A stretch of 8,655 bases of DNA from Gracilibacteraceae bacterium (GTDB lineage Bacteria; Bacillota; Desulfitobacteriia; Desulfitobacteriales; Syntrophobotulaceae): assembly GCA_031263945.1 (NCBI GenBank), contig JAISEW010000009.1, forward strand, positions 1 through 8,655, read 5' to 3'. The translations under genes and the position numbers were made by a program. Shown piece after piece: positions 6,080 through 8,655 of the stretch. Every line of letters starts with the position of its first letter. Within the stretch, counting starts at the first letter, position 1. The notes under the pieces are model-generated. The model searched no databases, had not been told where the DNA came from, and saw only the letters and a list, made by a program, of their open reading frames with translations.

Positions 6080-6775
6080 TTAGCCCAGCGTTTTCAGCGG
6101 ATTGATTTTTACGCCCGGACTCATGGAGGAACTCACCGTCACACTCTGAATATACTGTCCCTTTGCTGCCGGCGGTTTGGCCTTCACCACCACTTCCGCG
6201 ATCGTGCGATAGTTCTCGACGAGTTTTTCTTCCGCAAAAGAGACCTTGCCCAGCGGCACATGGATGATGCCGGCTTTGTCCGCCCGGTATTCCACTTTGC
6301 CGGCCTTGACTTCGCCCACGGCCCGCGTCACGTCAAAAGTCACGGTTCCGGTTTTGGGGTTAGGCATCAGGCCTTTCGGTCCGAGCAGGCGGCCCAGTTT
6401 ACCGACCATGCCCATCATATCCGGCGTCGCGATGGCCACGTCAAAATCAAACCATCCGCCCTGGATTTTTTCGGCCATATCTTCGGCGCCCACAAATTCC
6501 GCGCCGGCCGCTTCCGCTTCCTTAGCTTTTTCGCCTTTGGCGAACACGAGTACGGACCTGGTTTTGCCTGTTCCGTTCGGCAGCACGACAGCGCCGCGAA
6601 TTTGCTGATCGGCGTGTCTTGTGTCGATACCGAGACGGAAAGCGACTTCTACCGTCTCGTCAAATTTGGCCTTGGCGTTATTTTTCACCGTCGCAAACGC
6701 TTCCGCCGGTTCATGCAACGCCTGCGCGTCATAAGATTTAACCGTGTCCTGGTATTTTTTTCCTCTTTTAGGCAC
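6080..6775 (-). CDS. rplA: Ribosomal protein L1
   Basis: A 231-residue L1, full length, which forms the mobile L1 stalk beside the E site and helps release deacylated tRNA. The N-terminus MPKRGKKYQD is standard, and domain I continues with FDETVEVAFRLGIDTRHADQQIRGAVVLPNGTGK (about 38-71). The L1 signature is at about 124-145: VGKLGRLLGPKGLMPNPKTG. The protein ends with VTVSSSMSPGVKINPLKTLG. The start is GTG at 6775, five bases after GGGAGG. An ATG overlaps it by two bases (ATGTG) but is out of frame, so GTG is required. It lies 47 bases after rplK. In other bacteria L1 represses the rplKA message by binding its leader; no clear L1 site could be confirmed here. Confidence 0.98.
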   Translation of the reverse strand: MPKRGKKYQDTVKSYDAQALHEPAEAFATVKNNAKAKFDETVEVAFRLGIDTRHADQQIRGAVVLPNGTGKTRSVLVFAKGEKAKEAEAAGAEFVGAEDMAEKIQGGWFDFDVAIATPDMMGMVGKLGRLLGPKGLMPNPKTGTVTFDVTRAVGEVKAGKVEYRADKAGIIHVPLGKVSFAEEKLVENYRTIAEVVVKAKPPAAKGQYIQSVTVSSSMSPGVKINPLKTLG

Positions 6776-6822
6776 ATTTACCTCCCTGTGGTCAGCGAAT
6801 ATTCATTCTCCCACTCGGTCTT

Positions 6823-7248
6823 TCAAGCTGTGATCTCGATCCCCATGCTGCGAGCGGTCCCTTCGATCATGCGCGTGGCCGCGTCCAGAGTCGCCGCGTT
6901 CAGATCTTTCATTTTCAGTTCCGCGATCTCCCGTACTTTATCCGCGCTCACACTGCCCGCTTTTTCTTTATTCGGCACAGCCGACCCGGATTCTACGCCG
7001 GCGGCTTTTTTCAGGAGTATGGACGCCGGAGGCGTTTTGGTGATAAACGTGTACGATCTGTCTTCATAAATCGTGATCACCACCGGAATGACCAGACCCA
7101 CCTGATCTTTGGTCCGCTCGTTATATTCCTTGCAAAACCCCATGATATTCACGCTGTGCTGGCCGAGAGCCGGGCCGATCGGCGGGGCCGGATTCGCTTT
7201 GCCCGCCTGAATGGCCAATTTCACCATGCCGATAACTTTTTTTGCCAA
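6823..7248 (-). CDS. rplK: Ribosomal protein L11
   Basis: A 141-residue L11, which binds the GTPase-associated region of 23S rRNA at the stalk base and is needed for RelA-type stringent signalling and for thiostrepton sensitivity. The N-terminal domain has VKLAIQAGKANPAPPIGPALGQHSVNIMGF, with the proline-rich switch helix around residues 19-27. The linker is at about 70, and the rRNA-binding C-terminal domain contains TPPASILLKKAAG and a closing GTARSMGIEI. The start codon is TTG at 7248: the conserved MAKKV begins there, AGGAGGTG lies six bases upstream, and a TAA stop immediately precedes it in frame, so no longer form is possible. A TTG start on a highly expressed ribosomal gene is uncommon. 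Confidence 0.98.
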   Translation of the reverse strand: MAKKVIGMVKLAIQAGKANPAPPIGPALGQHSVNIMGFCKEYNERTKDQVGLVIPVVITIYEDRSYTFITKTPPASILLKKAAGVESGSAVPNKEKAGSVSADKVREIAELKMKDLNAATLDAATRMIEGTARSMGIEITA

Positions 7249-7263
7249 TTATTTCACCTCCTT

Positions 7264-7284
7264 TCACGCCGGTCACGCCGGTCA
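7264..7284. repeat. Short tandem repeat in the nusG-rplK spacer
   Basis: TCACGCCGG occurs twice head to tail (7264-7272 and 7273-7281) and a third partial unit, TCA, follows. This fills most of the 38-base gap between the nusG stop and the rplK ribosome-binding site. It could be replication slippage, or part of a leader structure for rplKA control. Confidence 0.7.
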
Positions 7285-7286
7285 TG

Positions 7287-7814
7287 TCAGTCCAGTTTTT
7301 CCACCTGACCAAATTCCAGTTCTACCGGAGTTTCCCGCCCGAACATGGAAACGGCCACCCGTATTTTTTGTTTTTCTTCGATGATGTCCTGGACGACGCC
7401 GACAAATTCGCGAAACGGGCCTGATATCACCCGCACGGCCTGACCGATTTTCACATTGATCCGGGCCTTGGGTTTTTCAATGCCCATCTGATGCAGTATA
7501 GATTCCACTTCTTCATGCAAAAGCGGGATCGGCTTGTTTCCGCTGCCGACAAACCCGGTGACGCCGGGCGTGTTGCGCACTACATACCACGAATCGTCAG
7601 TCATATTCATCTCTACCAATACATAGCCGGGAAAGATTTTACGCTTGGTCATCTTTTTCTTGCCGTCGCGGATCTCTATCTCGTCCTCCATAGGCACGAG
7701 AACACGAAAAATCTTTTCCTCCATGTTCATGGACTCGACTCTTTTTTCCAGATTGGCTTTGACTTTATTCTCGTATCCGGAGTAAGTATGGATGACAAAC
7801 CAGTTTTTTCCCAT
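7287..7814 (-). CDS. nusG: Transcription termination/antitermination protein NusG
   Basis: A 175-residue NusG. It binds the clamp of RNA polymerase, alters pausing, and couples transcription to Rho or to ribosomes through its KOW domain. The NGN domain (about 3-110) shows WFVIHTYSGYENKVKANLEKR, KRKIFPGYVLVEM and the YVVRNTPGVTGFVG strand. The KOW domain (about 122-175) has GQAVRVISGPFREFVGVVQDI and a closing VELEFGQVEKLD. Two in-frame ATGs exist. The one at 7820 overlaps the secE stop as ATGA, but the GGGAG directly abuts it. The one at 7814 has that GGGAG six bases upstream and starts the conserved GKNWFVIHTYSG, so I prefer it; the difference is two residues. Either way nusG is tightly coupled to secE. 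Confidence 0.97.
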   Translation of the reverse strand: MGKNWFVIHTYSGYENKVKANLEKRVESMNMEEKIFRVLVPMEDEIEIRDGKKKMTKRKIFPGYVLVEMNMTDDSWYVVRNTPGVTGFVGSGNKPIPLLHEEVESILHQMGIEKPKARINVKIGQAVRVISGPFREFVGVVQDIIEEKQKIRVAVSMFGRETPVELEFGQVEKLD

Positions 7815-7816
7815 GG

Positions 7817-8182
7817 TCATCTCCCAAGCAGTTCAATCAGCACATACGACAAGCCGCTGTCCACCACCCAGGTGAGGACGGCCAATATTCCCACCGAGGC
7901 CAAGACCACTCCCGTGTAAGTCAGCAGTTCGTGGCGCGTCGGCCAATGCACTTTTTTCAGTTCGCCGGCCACTTCCTTAAAATATTGACCGATTCGCTGA
8001 AAAAGCCCTTTTTTATTCTGTTTCTGCGCTTTTGCCGGCTTGGCCTTGACGGTCTTGGCAGGAACTTTAGCCGAGTCGGTCGCCTTTTTCAAGGGGATTT
8101 TTCTGTTTTTGTCAACAGCGACTGCGCCGCCCGCGGGTTTTTCCGTCTCGCTCGCCGCGTCCGCTGCTTTGTTCATTGCCAT
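7817..8182 (-). CDS. secE: Preprotein translocase subunit SecE, with long N-terminal extension
   Basis: SecE clamps SecY in the SecYEG channel. The functional SecE part is residues 60-121: the amphipathic helix GLFQRIGQYFKEVAGELKKVHWPTR, with the conserved KKVxWPTR, followed by a single membrane helix at about 88-108. Ahead of it lies a 59-residue low-complexity, Lys/Ala/Pro-rich tail without hydrophobic segments. Minimal one-helix SecE proteins are about 60-70 residues, so this form is nearly double. The ATG at 8182 follows AGGATGTG at nine bases; an in-frame ATG at 8176 is an alternative. The gene follows rpmG after 66 bases containing a hairpin, and abuts nusG, the near-universal secE-nusG pairing. 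Confidence 0.96.
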   Translation of the reverse strand: MAMNKAADAASETEKPAGGAVAVDKNRKIPLKKATDSAKVPAKTVKAKPAKAQKQNKKGLFQRIGQYFKEVAGELKKVHWPTRHELLTYTGVVLASVGILAVLTWVVDSGLSYVLIELLGR

Positions 8183-8202
8183 TGTTTCACATCCTAATTT
8201 CC

Positions 8203-8230
8203 AAAATAACGGAGCGTGTTTGACGCTCCG
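8203..8230 (-). terminator. Terminator-like hairpin between rpmG and secE
   Basis: A perfect 8-bp stem, CGGAGCGT and ACGCTCCG, with a five-base loop (plus 8210-8230). On the minus strand it is followed by TTATTTT, a moderate U-tract. It lies inside the operon, 20 bases past the hairpin from the secE start region. I see no promoter after it, so it probably lets part of the transcripts through, reducing secE-nusG-rpl expression relative to rpmG, or stabilises the rpmG 3' end after processing. Confidence 0.6.
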
Positions 8231-8248
8231 CAGCCGCGACAGCAGGAT

Positions 8249-8398
8249 TTACTTTGTTTCCTTGTGTACAGTGTGGGTCCGGCAAGTTTTGCAAAACTTT
8301 TTGATTTCCAGACGATCCGGGTCGTTTTTCTTATTTTTCATCGACTGATAATTTCTATTCTTGCACTCCGTACAAGCGAGCGTAATCGCTACGCGCAC
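8249..8398 (-). CDS. rpmG: Ribosomal protein L33, zinc-ribbon form
   Basis: A 49-residue L33 of the 50S subunit, located near the E site. The sequence MRVAITLACTECKNRNY, then KNKKNDPDRLEIKKFCKTCRTHTVHKETK, matches the family end to end. Both CxxC pairs are present (Cys9/Cys12 and Cys36/Cys39), so this is the zinc-binding C+ form. Some bacteria carry a second, zinc-free copy used under zinc limitation; none is seen here. The start is GTG at 8398, with GGGAGGTG six bases upstream. The frame stays open further upstream, but those codons run through the promoter and lack family similarity. It is the first gene of the operon, about 50 bases after the predicted start site. Confidence 0.95.
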   Translation of the reverse strand: MRVAITLACTECKNRNYQSMKNKKNDPDRLEIKKFCKTCRTHTVHKETK

Positions 8399-8454
8399 TG
8401 TCAACACCTCCCGTTTATACTGATGAAGACATGTCTCAATAAGCTTTACAGCTA

Positions 8455-8484
8455 AATTTACCACAAACAAAAGCGGCTTGTCAA
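8455..8484 (-). promoter_or_regulatory. Predicted main promoter of the rpmG-secE-nusG-rplKAJL operon
   Basis: On the minus strand a perfect TTGACA (plus 8479-8484) is followed after 18 bases by TAAATT (8455-8460). The region upstream is rich in A/T runs, which suits an UP element. Transcription would start near 8448, leaving a leader of about 50 bases. This is the only strong promoter I see for the seven-gene operon. Confidence 0.7.
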
Positions 8485-8544
8485 GAAAATTTGCCAAAAA
8501 GAGAGGAAAATTGTCGGCAAGATGGCTGCGGCGATGACTGCAAG

Positions 8545-8556
8545 GCTTCATGAAGC
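8545..8556. repeat. 12-bp palindrome at the divergent rightward promoter
   Basis: GCTTCATGAAGC is a perfect 12-bp palindrome covering the -35 position of the rightward promoter at 8565-8573, where no recognisable -35 exists. Such placement suits an operator for a dimeric regulator. It may also be chance; no family-specific consensus is recognised. Confidence 0.4.
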
Positions 8557-8564
8557 GAAAAACA

Positions 8565-8573
8565 TGCTATAAT
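8565..8573 (+). promoter_or_regulatory. Extended -10 promoter of the rightward gene at the window edge
   Basis: TGCTATAAT carries a perfect TATAAT (8568-8573) with the TGn extension. No clear -35 lies 16-18 bases upstream. The start site would be near 8580, giving a leader of about 70 bases that contains the palindrome CGCCGCGGCG around 8611-8620 and ends in AGGAGGT. Confidence 0.6.
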
Positions 8574-8649
8574 TATTGTGGCAAATATTTAACGCTTTGC
8601 GTCTTATTCGCCGCGGCGGAGTCTGGCGATGATGAATTGAGGAGGTCCT

Positions 8650-8655
8650 ATGCTT
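8650..8655 (+). CDS. Start of a rightward gene cut by the window edge
   Basis: Only ATG CTT is visible. The start is supported by GAGGAGGT ending four bases upstream and by the extended -10 promoter about 75 bases before it. The product cannot be told. The gene is divergent from the rpmG operon across about 250 bases that hold both promoters. Confidence 0.5.

Noticed and set aside
6260..7069. A 269-codon open frame on the plus strand opposite rplA and rplK
   Set aside because: It spans two well-conserved ribosomal protein genes on the opposite strand, and its translation is Phe/Arg/His-rich with no family similarity.
8399..8404. A second perfect TTGACA on the minus strand just before the rpmG start
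   Set aside because: No -10 lies 16-18 bases after it, and it falls between the ribosome-binding site and the start codon, so it is probably chance.
1..8655. A mobile element, CRISPR array, defence cluster or toxin-antitoxin pair
   Set aside because: I looked for transposase or integrase motifs, regular direct repeats and small overlapping gene pairs of unknown type and found none. Apart from the two genes cut by the window edges, every gene belongs to a known family.

Overview
This is a chromosomal housekeeping window from a bacterium that is most likely a Firmicute. I lean towards Negativicutes or a related Clostridia lineage. The reasons are near-consensus AGGAGG ribosome-binding sites before almost every gene, a FemAB-type peptidoglycan aminoacyltransferase, a UPF0316 (DUF5698/DUF2179) membrane protein, a zinc-ribbon L33, and the order rpmG-secE-nusG-rplK-rplA-rplJ-rplL. 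G+C is moderate, about half or slightly more. The lineage call is inference from gene content; I could not run a phylogeny.

Left half (1-4850), an accessory mix. The 3' part of a FemX-like gene (+) enters from the left edge and converges on a small cupin gene (-), which has its own strong promoter. Behind the cupin, on the same strand, lies a LysR-type regulator. The regulator is divergent from a UPF0316 membrane protein (+) that has an extended -10 promoter and a small inverted repeat in its leader. That gene runs tail to tail, with only six bases between stop codons, into a methyl-accepting chemotaxis protein (-).

Right half (4893-8484), a translation/transcription operon read right to left. 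A promoter with a perfect TTGACA -35 drives rpmG, then a hairpin, then secE, nusG, rplK, rplA, an L10 leader with an attenuator-like hairpin, rplJ and rplL, ending in a clear intrinsic terminator. These genes supply ribosomal proteins L33, L11, L1, L10 and L7/L12, the translocon subunit SecE and the elongation factor NusG. Four of the seven genes start with GTG or TTG instead of ATG. rpoB, the usual neighbour after rplL, is absent: the operon is closed by a terminator and the chemotaxis gene follows with its own promoter.

Right edge (8485-8655). A divergent promoter with a perfect TATAAT, preceded by a 12-bp palindrome, leads to a ribosome-binding site and the first two codons of a rightward gene that leaves the window.

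I see no CRISPR array, mobile element, tRNA, rRNA or defence-like cluster. The best signals for a second look are the broken rplL-rpoB linkage, the regulatory RNA architecture inside the operon, and several palindromes that sit exactly at promoters.
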